From Bacteroidales bacterium (lineage in GTDB: Bacteria; Bacteroidota; Bacteroidia; Bacteroidales; UBA12077): a stretch of DNA of 64,000 nt. The notes under the pieces are model-generated. The model did not search any database and had not been told where the DNA came from. It was given only the letters and a program-made list of their open reading frames with translations. The stretch covers positions 1 to 64,000 of the forward strand of contig WTBR01000081.1 in the NCBI GenBank assembly GCA_013138975.1, in the 5' to 3' direction. Positions within the stretch are counted from its first letter, which is position 1. Each line of letters begins with the position of its first letter. The position numbers were made by a program, and so were the translations under genes. Shown piece after piece: positions 1 to 10,033 of this stretch.

Positions 1-359
1 TCATTAGCATGTCGTGCTACGGATTTTATAATTATTAAGCAAATCTGGTAATGGCTGTTATACAGTAACAAAAAGCTTCTGCTCTTTCTGAAGAGAATCC
101 GTGCTACGACTATTTAAAGATCCCTCAACATTATTTCGACAAGCTCAGTGTGACAAACTGATTAACAACGAATTGTCATACTGAGCTTGTCGAAGCAATC
201 CGTACTACGACTATTTAAAAATCTAAGCTAAGATCATTAGCATGTCGTGCTACGGATTTTATAATTATTAAGCAAATCTGGTAATGGCTGTTATACAGTA
301 ACAAAAAGCTTCTGCTCTTTCTGAAGAGAATCCGTGCTACGACTATTTAAAGATCCCTC
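1..359. repeat. ~126-bp direct repeat (1-126 and 234-359) with a palindromic 'ttcgacaagctcag' element between the copies
   Basis: tcattagcatgtcgtgctacggattttataattattaagcaaatctggtaatggctg... occurs at 1 and 234 (period 233), nearly identical. Confidence 0.9.
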
Positions 360-424
360 GACTTCACTTCGACAAGCTCAGTGAAGTTCGCTCGGGATCA
401 GTTCGACTATATGATTTCAGTTCA

Positions 425-3169
425 CTATCGTTCCTGAAACCATAGTCTCACTGACTTAATTAGAAAAGCGAGTATTGCTAATATTATGAATAAGGAAACA
501 ATTTTTCTAAAAACAAAGCCTCTAAATAATGCTTCTTGGTTTCCTACGATTACAAGGCTTGCCCAGTATCTTGGACTCGCATTTAGTGGGTTAGATGATT
601 TGATATACTTTAATTTAGCCAGTCTAAGTGCTTCATCTTTACGTTTTCCTAATACTAAGTGCCAATAAAACGCTTTTAATTCGAATAAAGATGGTTCATA
701 ATGGGCTAACCATAGCGAAATAATTAATGATGGTGTGCCTGCATTTAAAAATCTTCTGCCAATACTTAATGGTCCTTCGCTTTTGTTAATTGTTCCTGAA
801 CCCGAAAAACAGGATGCAAGTACAACCAAGTCTGCTTCAATATCTAATTCATCTATTTCGTAGGCATGTAAATATCCATCTTCGATGGTATCATTTCTAT
901 AAGACAGGGATATTTTTGAGAATTGAGGGTTCTCTAAATTTTCATTACCATGTGCATACAAATGCAGTATTCCATAGTTTTTACAGCTTTTTCTTAGATT
1001 ATATTCCGTTGCATCTTCCCCGGTAAACGCCTTGCCCCTTATTAATCGCGATATAGCTTTTATGTTTTTCATTACCAAAGGCATAGCATCCAATGAATCT
1101 CTTGAATTTATATAATCGGGGGCAATTCCAAGAAATTTTGGATTCCATTTCTTTCTCTTTTGCACAGAATTAGAATACAATGTTGCTGAATAAGCGTATC
1201 CTATCGGATATTTAATTAAAAGATAGGGTTCTGTTGCATAATCGGCATATGCTTGTTTTTGATAAGGTTCTGTAATTAAGGATTCAAAAGCGATTAGAGA
1301 CATTTTACTATCGGGAACGATCAAAAGGTTTTTTCCTTTTAAATGGTTTTCAATCGGCTTTATAAGTGTTTTGTATAATTCATACGCAGCAATTCTGTAA
1401 TTAACATATCCGAATTCATATTCGCTATGCAAAAATTCCTGATACTGTTTTAAATGTTTAAAGAATGTAGTATCGACCCTGATTTTAGTAAAAGTTCGGG
1501 TTTCATTTGTAAGGAGAAAGGTAAATAGTGCACTGTCTGTCAATTCATAACTAATTATTGCTTCTTTTTCGGATATTTTTGATTGAAGTTCAGTAATGCC
1601 GACTACATGATTTTCGTACTTACGTTTATAGTATTTCGGATATTTTTGTTCAAGCTCACTGATTGTTTTTTCTCGTGATTGCGTTAAGCGGAAAAGCTTT
1701 TCTTTTAATTCATTTTGTTTTAAACTGTCGGGATTTACAAGCTTATTTTCGTTTTCTATCTGTAATCTGGCAAATCCAATTTGCTCTTTTATTCCTTGTA
1801 TATGCTTTTGTACACTATCGGAAATGGATGCAATATTTCTGGCTGATTCTTCATTAATAGACTCCCTTAATATGGCATATTTGCTACGTTCAGAATATTT
1901 AAAGGCAACATGAATATAATCCTTATTCCCGGTTATGTTTAACAGTTCGTATGCTATTTTAACAATAGACATATAGCTTTCATATTCCTTTTCTGCCAGT
2001 ACCAGTTTCGAATCTTCGTACAAATATCCCATCCTGAGTTGCTCTATAAAACCAACCGTAAGTTCAAGAGTAGAAAGTGCTGCTTTAAGGTTGGTTTCCT
2101 TGTTTTCCAATTCAGAAAGTTTTTCCAGTACGATGGATTTTCTTTTTAGTATTTCAAGTAAGTTCATGTCAGGAATTATTTCACTGGATGGCTTATTTAA
2201 TAAAGCAGTATCATTAAAGTTGGGTATTTTTGAAATAAGGGATTGTTGGTAGCATTCAAGTGCATTTTTATAATCTTCACGATTAAAATACATATCGCCT
2301 ATATATGAATAATAATACGAAGTATATTGGTGTTTGTGTCCAACTGTAACTATTAAATTTGAATATATTTCGTTAAATAATTTTTCTGCCTTTTCATAGT
2401 TTTTGGTTTTAACCAATAATGTGGCAAGGGACATATAAGACAGTATCGTTTTGGGGTGATTCTCATTATAAGTCTTAATGTTTATCTCAATAGCTTTTAC
2501 AAAATAGTTTTTTGCCAATTCAAGGCTATCCATTTTTTCATAAACCAATCCACAATTACGATAAGTATCACCCATAAACCCAATGTTATACTCCTTAGAA
2601 AACTGGATACATCTTAAATATTTTTCCAATGCAAGTTTATATATACCTAAATTGTGATAAACTTGTCCTTGATTGTGATATATATCAGAGATCTTTGCAT
2701 ATTTTTTCTCGTTTTCACTGTTAATTAATATAGATAGTGAATTTTCATAAAAATCAAGAGCTTTAGAATAATTCCCTTTTTCGACATAAATGTTGGCAAT
2801 ATTATAATTGATAATTGATTTATAATATTCATCCTGTGTGTGGCTTAATGCATTCACATATGATTCAATGGCTTTTTGGAAATTTCCTAATTCATAATAT
2901 ACTATTCCTCGCCTATTATGAATTTTAACATATTCTGGTGGATTATCAATATTTGTTTGTTTTTTTAAGATGATAGCTTTATTTAAATATTCTAATGAAT
3001 TTGCATAGTTCCCATTTTGATAAACAGTCCAAGCACTATCATACATTATTTTAATTCTATTTTCATTATGTTGTGAGTAGCAATTAGATATTAAAAAAGG
3101 ATTACCTAGCATTATAAATGTAACTACTATGTATATCAAAACTTTAAGTTGTTTATTGTGATAAATCAT
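425..3169 (-). CDS. TPR-CHAT protein (caspase-like CHAT peptidase domain, N-terminal signal/TM, C-terminal TM)
   Basis: TPR-like repeats; CHAT motifs GILHLYAHGNEN (His) and DLVVLASCFSGSG (Cys); C-terminal hydrophobic segment IVSLFIILAILAFLI. Confidence 0.9.
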   Translation of the reverse strand: MIYHNKQLKVLIYIVVTFIMLGNPFLISNCYSQHNENRIKIMYDSAWTVYQNGNYANSLEYLNKAIILKKQTNIDNPPEYVKIHNRRGIVYYELGNFQKAIESYVNALSHTQDEYYKSIINYNIANIYVEKGNYSKALDFYENSLSILINSENEKKYAKISDIYHNQGQVYHNLGIYKLALEKYLRCIQFSKEYNIGFMGDTYRNCGLVYEKMDSLELAKNYFVKAIEINIKTYNENHPKTILSYMSLATLLVKTKNYEKAEKLFNEIYSNLIVTVGHKHQYTSYYYSYIGDMYFNREDYKNALECYQQSLISKIPNFNDTALLNKPSSEIIPDMNLLEILKRKSIVLEKLSELENKETNLKAALSTLELTVGFIEQLRMGYLYEDSKLVLAEKEYESYMSIVKIAYELLNITGNKDYIHVAFKYSERSKYAILRESINEESARNIASISDSVQKHIQGIKEQIGFARLQIENENKLVNPDSLKQNELKEKLFRLTQSREKTISELEQKYPKYYKRKYENHVVGITELQSKISEKEAIISYELTDSALFTFLLTNETRTFTKIRVDTTFFKHLKQYQEFLHSEYEFGYVNYRIAAYELYKTLIKPIENHLKGKNLLIVPDSKMSLIAFESLITEPYQKQAYADYATEPYLLIKYPIGYAYSATLYSNSVQKRKKWNPKFLGIAPDYINSRDSLDAMPLVMKNIKAISRLIRGKAFTGEDATEYNLRKSCKNYGILHLYAHGNENLENPQFSKISLSYRNDTIEDGYLHAYEIDELDIEADLVVLASCFSGSGTINKSEGPLSIGRRFLNAGTPSLIISLWLAHYEPSLFELKAFYWHLVLGKRKDEALRLAKLKYIKSSNPLNASPRYWASLVIVGNQEALFRGFVFRKIVSLFIILAILAFLIKSVRLWFQER

Positions 3170-3228
3170 TATTATTTTGTTAATGTTGCTTATGTTAACA
3201 CATTAATTTAACAAAAAAAAGTAAAATT

Positions 3229-3348
3229 ATGAAAACAAAAAACAAACTTAACAAAAAAACAGGCATGAAGATTTTAACAGCAAAAGAACTTTTTAAAATT
3301 AAGGGAGGTGATTCTGATTCAACACCAAAGAATGGTGATTTGGATTAA
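3229..3348 (+). CDS. Small double-glycine-leader peptide (39 aa) MKTKNKLNKKTGMKILTAKELFKIKGGDSDSTPKNGDLD
   Basis: Divergent from the TPR-CHAT gene (59-bp gap); LTAKELFKIKGG leader motif; similar to the three peptides at 53558-54016; followed by a terminator hairpin. Confidence 0.75.
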   Translation: MKTKNKLNKKTGMKILTAKELFKIKGGDSDSTPKNGDLD

Positions 3349-3438
3349 TGAAAAACACTTAAATCTATTAAGTAAACAACTGTTAAATGCTCTAATGTAT
3401 TTACCCTCTTTTTTATCAATAACATCTAATAAAAAATT

Positions 3439-3471
3439 CTCCTGATAGTTTAATATTATCAGGAGTCTTTT
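3439..3471 (+). terminator. Rho-independent terminator downstream of GG peptide A
   Basis: ctcctgatagtttaatattatcaggag followed by tctttt. Confidence 0.75.
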
Positions 3472-3665
3472 ATTATTTAGTATTATCATATAATTGTGTA
3501 CGAAAGTTAATTATTTAGAATCACATTTTATTGAACAAGAAGTTGAAGCGATAGGATTTCTTGAAGGTGAAATGGACAAAACAGAGGTAATGCATAATAT
3601 ATTGATTATGACGTTAAGGGGCAATTTTAAAAGATAGGAATTGCTTTGATAATTTTTATGAGTTT

Positions 3666-3872
3666 CTATTTTTTTCTTTTTCTAGGAGGCGTAGAATAAG
3701 GTTTCGGCTTTTTATCTTCATGAGTAATTTTGTCCAATAAGATTTTATTATACTCGTGTAGTCGTTCATTGTTTTTCTTCAATAATTCAATATGTTTGGC
3801 TTGCGTATTTAGATTATCAAGTTGCAGAAAAACTATCTGCTCTAATTCCTCCTTTTTGTATCTAGTTGCCAT
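3666..3872 (-). CDS. Small hypothetical coiled-coil protein
   Basis: 68-aa ORF with heptad-like Leu/Ile and a basic C-terminus. Confidence 0.5.
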   Translation of the reverse strand: MATRYKKEELEQIVFLQLDNLNTQAKHIELLKKNNERLHEYNKILLDKITHEDKKPKPYSTPPRKRKK

Positions 3873-4003
3873 TCTTAGTTTATTTGCATGAGTGAATATC
3901 TATTAATATTGAAAGAAATACTAGACAAATTAAATGATATTCTATCAAACCAACAAACTATATGAAAGAATTTCTAAACATTTTGTAGTTTTATACGATA
4001 AAG

Positions 4004-4243
4004 TTGAAAGAAAAACGAGATACGATGACAAGGTTGGGGTTATTTTTTGCAAAAAAGTCGGTTAATAAATCAGAGATTTCAAGAAAAACTGGAATAAGCA
4101 GGGCTAGAATAAGCGAACTTACATTGAACGAAAGCACCAAGCTGAGAGCCGATGAATTATATCTTATTGCCCTTGCAATGGATATTAAGCCATGCGAGTT
4201 GCTGGAGTTTATCTGTGAAGGATTGAAATTGGTAAAGGATTAA
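4004..4243 (+). CDS. XRE/Cro-C1-type HTH transcriptional regulator
   Basis: NKSEISRKTGISRARISELTLNESTKLRADELYLIALAMDIKPCELLE fits the HTH_3 pattern; TTG start or internal ATG. Confidence 0.8.
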   Translation: MKEKRDTMTRLGLFFAKKSVNKSEISRKTGISRARISELTLNESTKLRADELYLIALAMDIKPCELLEFICEGLKLVKD

Positions 4244-4326
4244 ATAACATCATTTTATCTTAATAAAACCATTAAATATTTTCCTCTCCAATCACTTCAC
4301 TTTTCTAAAAAACATCTGATAAAAAT

Positions 4327-4362
4327 ATCTCCTAATAGTTTAATATTATCGGGAGATTTTTT
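4327..4362 (+). terminator. Terminator hairpin homologous to those after the GG peptides
   Basis: atctcctaatagtttaatattatcgggagattttttt. Confidence 0.7.
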
Positions 4363-4451
4363 TAGCAATAACAGTGGTTTAGGTATAATCCTAAATAAGC
4401 TCTACATTGTTATATTTTTTACAAGAAAAAACAATATTTTGTAAATAATTC

Positions 4452-4571
4452 AATAAATAGTTATTAGATTTGTTCAAGAATCGTTCAAGTACATTATGAA
4501 ATTAAAAAAGACATACATACTTTATGTCTTTGGTTTTCTATAAGTTAATTACTTCTTACAAAAAGTGTTCT
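4452..4571. repeat. Left arm of an inverted repeat flanking trpB (IS66-derived fragment)
   Basis: Reverse complement matches ~5986-6105 over ~120 bp at roughly 85-90% by eye. Confidence 0.85.
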
Positions 4572-4590
4572 ATAGTCGTGGCACGACTAT
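4572..4590. repeat. 19-bp palindrome atagtcgtg-g-cacgactat
   Basis: Perfect 9-bp arms. Confidence 0.8.
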
Positions 4591-4748
4591 TTAACTAAAT
4601 TGAATTATTTTTTGAAGAAATATAAGTGAAAAAGAAACGAATTATATAGGTTATTTTGGTGTTTAATAAGTATAACACACGCTTATAGAAATATACATTT
4701 ATTACATTAATAAAAACAAGATAATATTTAATTTAAAAATATAAAGAG

Positions 4749-5945
4749 ATGAATACTAATACAATAAATATAGATCAAACAACAGTAGATGAAAAAACTA
4801 AACAAGGATATTTTGGAGAATTTGGTGGGATGTTTGTTCCTCCGGTTTTGGAACCTAAACTTTTAAAATTAGCCGAAGTATTTAATGAAATAAAACAGAA
4901 AAAGGAGTTTATTAATGAGTTCCATTATTATTTAAATCAATATGTCGGAAGACCATCGCCTTTGTATTTCGCAAAGAGATTATCTGATTATATAGGCAGT
5001 AAAATCTACTTAAAACGCGAAGATTTAAATCATACCGGAGCACATAAAATAAATAATACCGTAGGTCAAATACTTGTTGCTAAATATATGGGAGCAAAAG
5101 AAATTATTGCAGAAACAGGAGCAGGGCAACATGGAGTAGCAACGGCAACCGTTGCAGCCTTATTTGGAATTAAATGCAAAATTTTTATGGGTAAAAAAGA
5201 TGCTGATAGACAACAACTAAATGCATATAGAATAAAGCTACTCGGAGCTGAATTTATTACTACAAATCAGGGAACAGCAACATTAAAAGATGCTGTGGAT
5301 GCCGCACTTGGATATTATATTGAAAACCCGGATTCGTTTTACATTTTGGGTTCTGCTGTTGGTCCACATCCTTATCCAACTATGGTTAAGTATTTTCAGA
5401 GTGTAATTGGAACAGAAGCGCGAAAACAGATATTAGAACAGGAAAATCGATTGCCTGACTCAATTTTTGCTTGCGTTGGAGGAGGATCAAATGCAATAGG
5501 ATTATATTCCGGTTTTCTTGAAGATAAAAATGTAAGAATATATTCAGCAGAAGGCGGTGGTGATGGGCTGATTCCTGGAAGAACAGCATCAACACTTTCT
5601 ATGGGTAAACCAATGGTATTTCAAGGAACTTATTCTTACTGTATGTCAGATACAGAAGGAAATCCTATTGATACTTATTCTATTGCAGCTGGATTGGATT
5701 ATCCGGGAGTAGGGCCTGAACATGCATTTTTAAAGGAATCTAAACGCGCCGAATATCATTGTGTTACAGATAGTGAGGCGATAGAAGCTTTCAAGTTACT
5801 TTCATCCTTAGAAGGAATTATTCCGGCAATTGAATCGTCACATGCTATTGCATTGGCTATGAAATTGCTCAAAAATAAAAATGAAGTAAGTATTATTAAT
5901 CTATCCGGCAGAGGAGATAAGGATGTTGATAGAAATCTGATTTAA
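4749..5945 (+). CDS. trpB: Tryptophan synthase beta chain
   Basis: KREDLNHTGAHKINN (PLP Lys), AETGAGQHGVATAT, CVGGGSNAIG; full length. Confidence 0.97.
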   Translation: MNTNTINIDQTTVDEKTKQGYFGEFGGMFVPPVLEPKLLKLAEVFNEIKQKKEFINEFHYYLNQYVGRPSPLYFAKRLSDYIGSKIYLKREDLNHTGAHKINNTVGQILVAKYMGAKEIIAETGAGQHGVATATVAALFGIKCKIFMGKKDADRQQLNAYRIKLLGAEFITTNQGTATLKDAVDAALGYYIENPDSFYILGSAVGPHPYPTMVKYFQSVIGTEARKQILEQENRLPDSIFACVGGGSNAIGLYSGFLEDKNVRIYSAEGGGDGLIPGRTASTLSMGKPMVFQGTYSYCMSDTEGNPIDTYSIAAGLDYPGVGPEHAFLKESKRAEYHCVTDSEAIEAFKLLSSLEGIIPAIESSHAIALAMKLLKNKNEVSIINLSGRGDKDVDRNLI

Positions 5946-5985
5946 AAATACAAACCGGTTAGGTATTCAAAACCTGACAGGCAAT

Positions 5986-6105
5986 AAAACACTTTTTGTA
6001 AATAATAATTTACTTACAGAAAACCAAAGACATACAGCAAGTATGTCTTTTTTAGTTTCATAATGTACTTGAACTATTCTTGAATAAATCTAATAACTAT
6101 TTATC
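5986..6105. repeat. Right arm of the inverted repeat flanking trpB
   Basis: Inverted match to 4452-4571; in-frame continuation into the IS66-like fragment. Confidence 0.85.
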
Positions 6106-6280
6106 GAAATATCGAGATCATATTTATGAGTTCCTATACAATGAACCTGTTCCCCCTGAGAATAACGGATCTGAGAGAACAATTAGAAATGTAAAAGTTA
6201 CACTAAAAGTATCTACAATGTTTAAAACAAAACAAAGAATAAATAGCTATGCAATAATACGTTCAGTATTTGATACATGA
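6065..6280 (+). pseudogene. IS66-family transposase C-terminal fragment
   Basis: YRDHIYEFLYNEPVPPENNGSERTIRNVKVTLKVSTMFKTKQRINSYAIIRSVFDT; only the C-terminal portion is present. Confidence 0.85.
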
Positions 6281-6733
6281 CAAAACGGGGAATAGACATA
6301 TTTGATTCTACGCAATTAAATATTACTTCATAGTACTTGAGTAGTTACAAAATCCTGATCTTTTTTTATAAAAAAGGGGTGATTATTAAAACTCAAGACT
6401 CAAATTTCAATTGATGTTAAAAATTAAATTCATATTTGTTTGCTATAAATTATAAATTCTTGCCTTCAATTTTCGAAAATATTAGTTTTTGGCTGCCATA
6501 AATAGCTTTAAAAACACCTATTAACGGACAGTGTTGTATGTATTCATAACACTTTTTCATATTTCATCTATTGCGATCAGACATATAAGTTAAAGGCTAT
6601 GAGAAGCTTATTAAGTATGATGCCTTTTTGTTTAAGTAGGGCATGAAAAAAATTAATCATGATTAAGTAGGTTGTAAGAAACATATTGTTATTTTTGAAG
6701 ACTTTTTGCAGTCCTTTATTATAAATAAAATAT

Positions 6734-9331
6734 ATGAAATTAAAACAATCGCTTCTAACAATTCTACTTGTTTTTGTATTATTTACAGCGAAAGCTCAAG
6801 AAGATTATGTCGAGAAAAAAATTTACAATACAAGAAAAATTACTGAGGAAGCTCCCAGAATTGATGGATTAATAGATGATCAGGCTTGGAGTATTGTTGA
6901 GTGGTCGGGAGGATTCATACAACGATCGCCTAGTGATGGTGAAGCCCCAACACAAAAAACAGCATTTAAAGTTTTATATGATGATAATAATTTATATCTA
7001 TTAATTCGTGCTTTTGATACCGAGCCCGAAAAAATTGTGGAGCGAAAGTCGCGTCGCGATGGATTGGATGGCGATTGGGTTGAGGTAAATATTGATAGTT
7101 ATTTTGATAAACGTACGGCCTTTTCTTTTACAGCTTCTGTTTCTGGTGTAAAAAGCGACCATGCCATTTCAAATGATGGAGATGTGTGGGATAGTAACTG
7201 GAATCCAGTATGGTATCTGAAAACAAGTATCGATAAAGAAGGGTGGATAGCGGAAATAAAGATTCCCCTTACACAACTTCGATTTAATAATAATAAAGAA
7301 AACCCGGTTTGGGGATTACAAGTTAACAGGCGTTTGTTTAGAGAGGAAGAGAAATCACATTGGTCTTATTTTTCGAAGGATGAATCGGGATGGGTACGTC
7401 ATTTTGGTGAATTGCATGGACTGAAAAACATAAAACCAAAAATACAAGTAGAGCTTTCGCCCTACATAACTGCCAAACAAGAAAACTTTAAAAAGGAAAG
7501 TGGAAATCCATATAAAGATAAAGGTGTTGATAGAAGCTTTGGCATAGGGCTCGATGGAAAAATTGGTATTACAAATGATTTTACGCTGGATTTTGCGATT
7601 AATCCTGATTTTGGGCAGGTAGAAGCCGATCCTTCAGAAGTAAACTTATCTGCTTTCGAAACTCAATTTTCTGAAAAAAGACCTTTCTTTGTTGAAGGTA
7701 AGGAGATAACTTCGTATCGCGTTTCACAAAATGGAGGAGTGTTTACTGGGGACAATTTATTTTATTCGCGAAGAATAGGTCGTTCTCCTCATTACTATCC
7801 ATCGCTTAGTAGTAATGAATATGAAAACCGACCTACTCAGACCACTATTTTAGGAGCATTAAAGCTTACCGGGAAAACAAAAGACGGTCTCACAATAGGA
7901 ATAATTGAAACCTTAGCGGCTGAGGAAAAATCAGAGATTTATGATACTGATAATAATGAAGAGCGAAAGATAAGCATTGAGCCAATGACCAATTATTTTG
8001 TTGCAAGAGTACAAAAAGATCTAAATAATAACAATACCATTATAGGCGGAATATTAACTTCTACAAATAGATTTATTAAAAATGATCATTTAAATTATTT
8101 AAACACCGACGCATATAGCGGAGGGCTGGATTTTACGCAATATTTTAAGGATAAGAAGTACTATTTAGCAGTAAAATATGAAATGAGCCAGATTAGTGGA
8201 GATAGCACCGCAATGATTGCACAACAGAGATCTTCACGAAGATATTTTCAGCGACCAGACAATAATTACACCGAGTTAGATTCTACGAGAACATCGATGA
8301 CCGGACAATCAGGTGCAATTGAGATAGGTAAAAAAGGAACCAGTAAATGGAGATGGACTAGTGCTTTAGCATTGCGTTCGCCTGAATTTGAAATAAACGA
8401 TATTGGCTATTTAAAACGTGCCGATATTATGCTTCAGCGATTATGGATAGGTTACATGTGGACTAAGCCATTCAGTATTTTTAGATCCTTGAGATTAGAT
8501 TTTACTGAGTGGAGTGAGTGGGACTTTGGGTTAAAGAATAATTATTGGGTTGCTTATCTGAGTACAGATATGGTATTTAAAAATCATTGTGAATTTTTTA
8601 CAAGAACAAGATATAATAGCGGATCCGCATCAAATTCATTTATGCGAGGAGGCCCAACAATGCATACGCCAGCACGTATCTATTATACTTTAAAGGCTAA
8701 TAGTGATCCAAGAAAAAAACTGCATATAGTTGGACTTATGACACTTCAAAGGGGATTTGAGAATTACAGAAATTTAACATCTTATAGTATTAATCTTGTT
8801 TATCGTCCTAACGATGATTTTAAATTCACATTTAATCCCACATATTCAGTTAAGAGCGATGAATTACAATACGCAAATACCGAAGTTTATAATAATGAAA
8901 ATAGATATGTTTATGCTCAAATAGATCAAATCACAACTAGTTTTACACTTAGAATTGATTATTCTATTACTCCGGATTTAACAATTCAATATTACGGATC
9001 CCCATTTGTTAGTGCTGCAGATTATTCAGAACCAAAATATATCACAAATCCTAATGCCGATAAATTTGTTGATCGTTACAGTACGGACATGTCCTTTTCA
9101 TCTATAGACTATGAAAACGTTTGTGATTTTAATTTCAGACAGTTTAGATCGAATTTAGTTGCTCGTTGGGAATACCGACCGGGATCTTTATTATATTTGG
9201 TATGGACTCAAGGTAAAACAGGAAGTGTTAATAATGGAAATTTTTCTCTTGTTGACGATTTTAATGACTTATTTAATATTTATCCATACAATGTTTTTTT
9301 AGTAAAACTTTCTTTCAGATTCGCAAACTAA
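6734..9331 (+). CDS. CBM9-like / DUF5916 outer-membrane-associated protein
   Basis: Signal peptide; APRIDGLIDDQAW...FKVLYDDNNLYLLIRAFD...; C-terminal beta-barrel-like region. Confidence 0.85.
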   Translation: MKLKQSLLTILLVFVLFTAKAQEDYVEKKIYNTRKITEEAPRIDGLIDDQAWSIVEWSGGFIQRSPSDGEAPTQKTAFKVLYDDNNLYLLIRAFDTEPEKIVERKSRRDGLDGDWVEVNIDSYFDKRTAFSFTASVSGVKSDHAISNDGDVWDSNWNPVWYLKTSIDKEGWIAEIKIPLTQLRFNNNKENPVWGLQVNRRLFREEEKSHWSYFSKDESGWVRHFGELHGLKNIKPKIQVELSPYITAKQENFKKESGNPYKDKGVDRSFGIGLDGKIGITNDFTLDFAINPDFGQVEADPSEVNLSAFETQFSEKRPFFVEGKEITSYRVSQNGGVFTGDNLFYSRRIGRSPHYYPSLSSNEYENRPTQTTILGALKLTGKTKDGLTIGIIETLAAEEKSEIYDTDNNEERKISIEPMTNYFVARVQKDLNNNNTIIGGILTSTNRFIKNDHLNYLNTDAYSGGLDFTQYFKDKKYYLAVKYEMSQISGDSTAMIAQQRSSRRYFQRPDNNYTELDSTRTSMTGQSGAIEIGKKGTSKWRWTSALALRSPEFEINDIGYLKRADIMLQRLWIGYMWTKPFSIFRSLRLDFTEWSEWDFGLKNNYWVAYLSTDMVFKNHCEFFTRTRYNSGSASNSFMRGGPTMHTPARIYYTLKANSDPRKKLHIVGLMTLQRGFENYRNLTSYSINLVYRPNDDFKFTFNPTYSVKSDELQYANTEVYNNENRYVYAQIDQITTSFTLRIDYSITPDLTIQYYGSPFVSAADYSEPKYITNPNADKFVDRYSTDMSFSSIDYENVCDFNFRQFRSNLVARWEYRPGSLLYLVWTQGKTGSVNNGNFSLVDDFNDLFNIYPYNVFLVKLSFRFAN

Positions 9332-9372
9332 GATTGCATTTTGATAAGGGTGTCTAAAAAGCAAAAACTATA

Positions 9373-9462
9373 TCGAAGTGTCATTCTGAACGCAGTGAAG
9401 AATCTAATTAACTAAAAAGAGAGATAAATTAGATTCTTCGCACTGCTCAGAATGACATTGTG
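9373..9462. repeat. Palindromic intergenic repeat, family 2
   Basis: tcattctgaacgcagtgaagaatcta...tagattcttcgcactgctcagaatgaca; related copies at ~9890-9917 and ~10034-10123. Confidence 0.85.
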
Positions 9463-9512
9463 ATAGTAATTAGGTAACATTCTTGCTACTATTTTTAATT
9501 ATAGCTAATATT

Positions 9513-9662
9513 CTAATCAATATCACATATCGGGCCCCATGTCCATGCGCATACATCCAAAGTATAAGGCTCATATTCTCCACCTTTTACTTTACTTAAG
9601 TTTAAATTTGAAATAATCCCTTTTTTCAAAACTAACTTTTTGTTTAAACTCTTTTTCTTCAT
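9513..9662 (-). CDS. Class I lanthipeptide-like GG-leader precursor peptide (49 aa) MKKKSLNKKLVLKKGIISNLNLSKVKGGEYEPYTLDVCAWTWGPICDID
   Basis: Complete short ORF; leader KKGIISNLNLSKVKGG resembles Bacteroidota GG-type RiPP leaders; core has Thr and two Cys. Confidence 0.75.
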   Translation of the reverse strand: MKKKSLNKKLVLKKGIISNLNLSKVKGGEYEPYTLDVCAWTWGPICDID

Positions 9663-10033
9663 TATAATTTTATTTTATTAATTTGCCTACTCTATTTATG
9701 GCTTTTCGGTATCCGCCTTGGGTAAAAAATATTTTATATAGTTAAACTTATTTTCTTAAGATGTATGTTTAACTATATTGTTGGTAATGCCCACAAACAT
9801 ATTGCATTTTTTTATATTACAAGTTCAATCCTGTAAAAAACTCTCACTTTTATAAAATAAAATGTTTTAACTAAAAATAGAGATAAATTAGATTCTTCGC
9901 ACTACTCAGAATGACATTGTTGTAGTAATTTGGTAAGATTGATACTTCATTATTCCCTGCGTTCTTCAGAAAGTTTTAAACGAATTGAAGAATCTTAAGA
10001 CGCCTAATTAAGCAGGAAAAAGTAATAAAAGCA

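Noticed and set aside
486-1857. Plus-strand ORFs (486-668, 790-1026, 1663-1857) within the CHAT-1 gene
   Set aside because: Antisense to a well-supported long CDS; no recognisable protein features.
3550-3638. Short ORF (EVEAIGFLEGEMDKTEVMHNILIMTLRGNFKR)
   Set aside because: No clear start or RBS and no family recognised; may be a decayed gene end.
6065-6280. Intact IS66 element
   Set aside because: Only a C-terminal transposase fragment remains; no full transposase or accessory ORFs.
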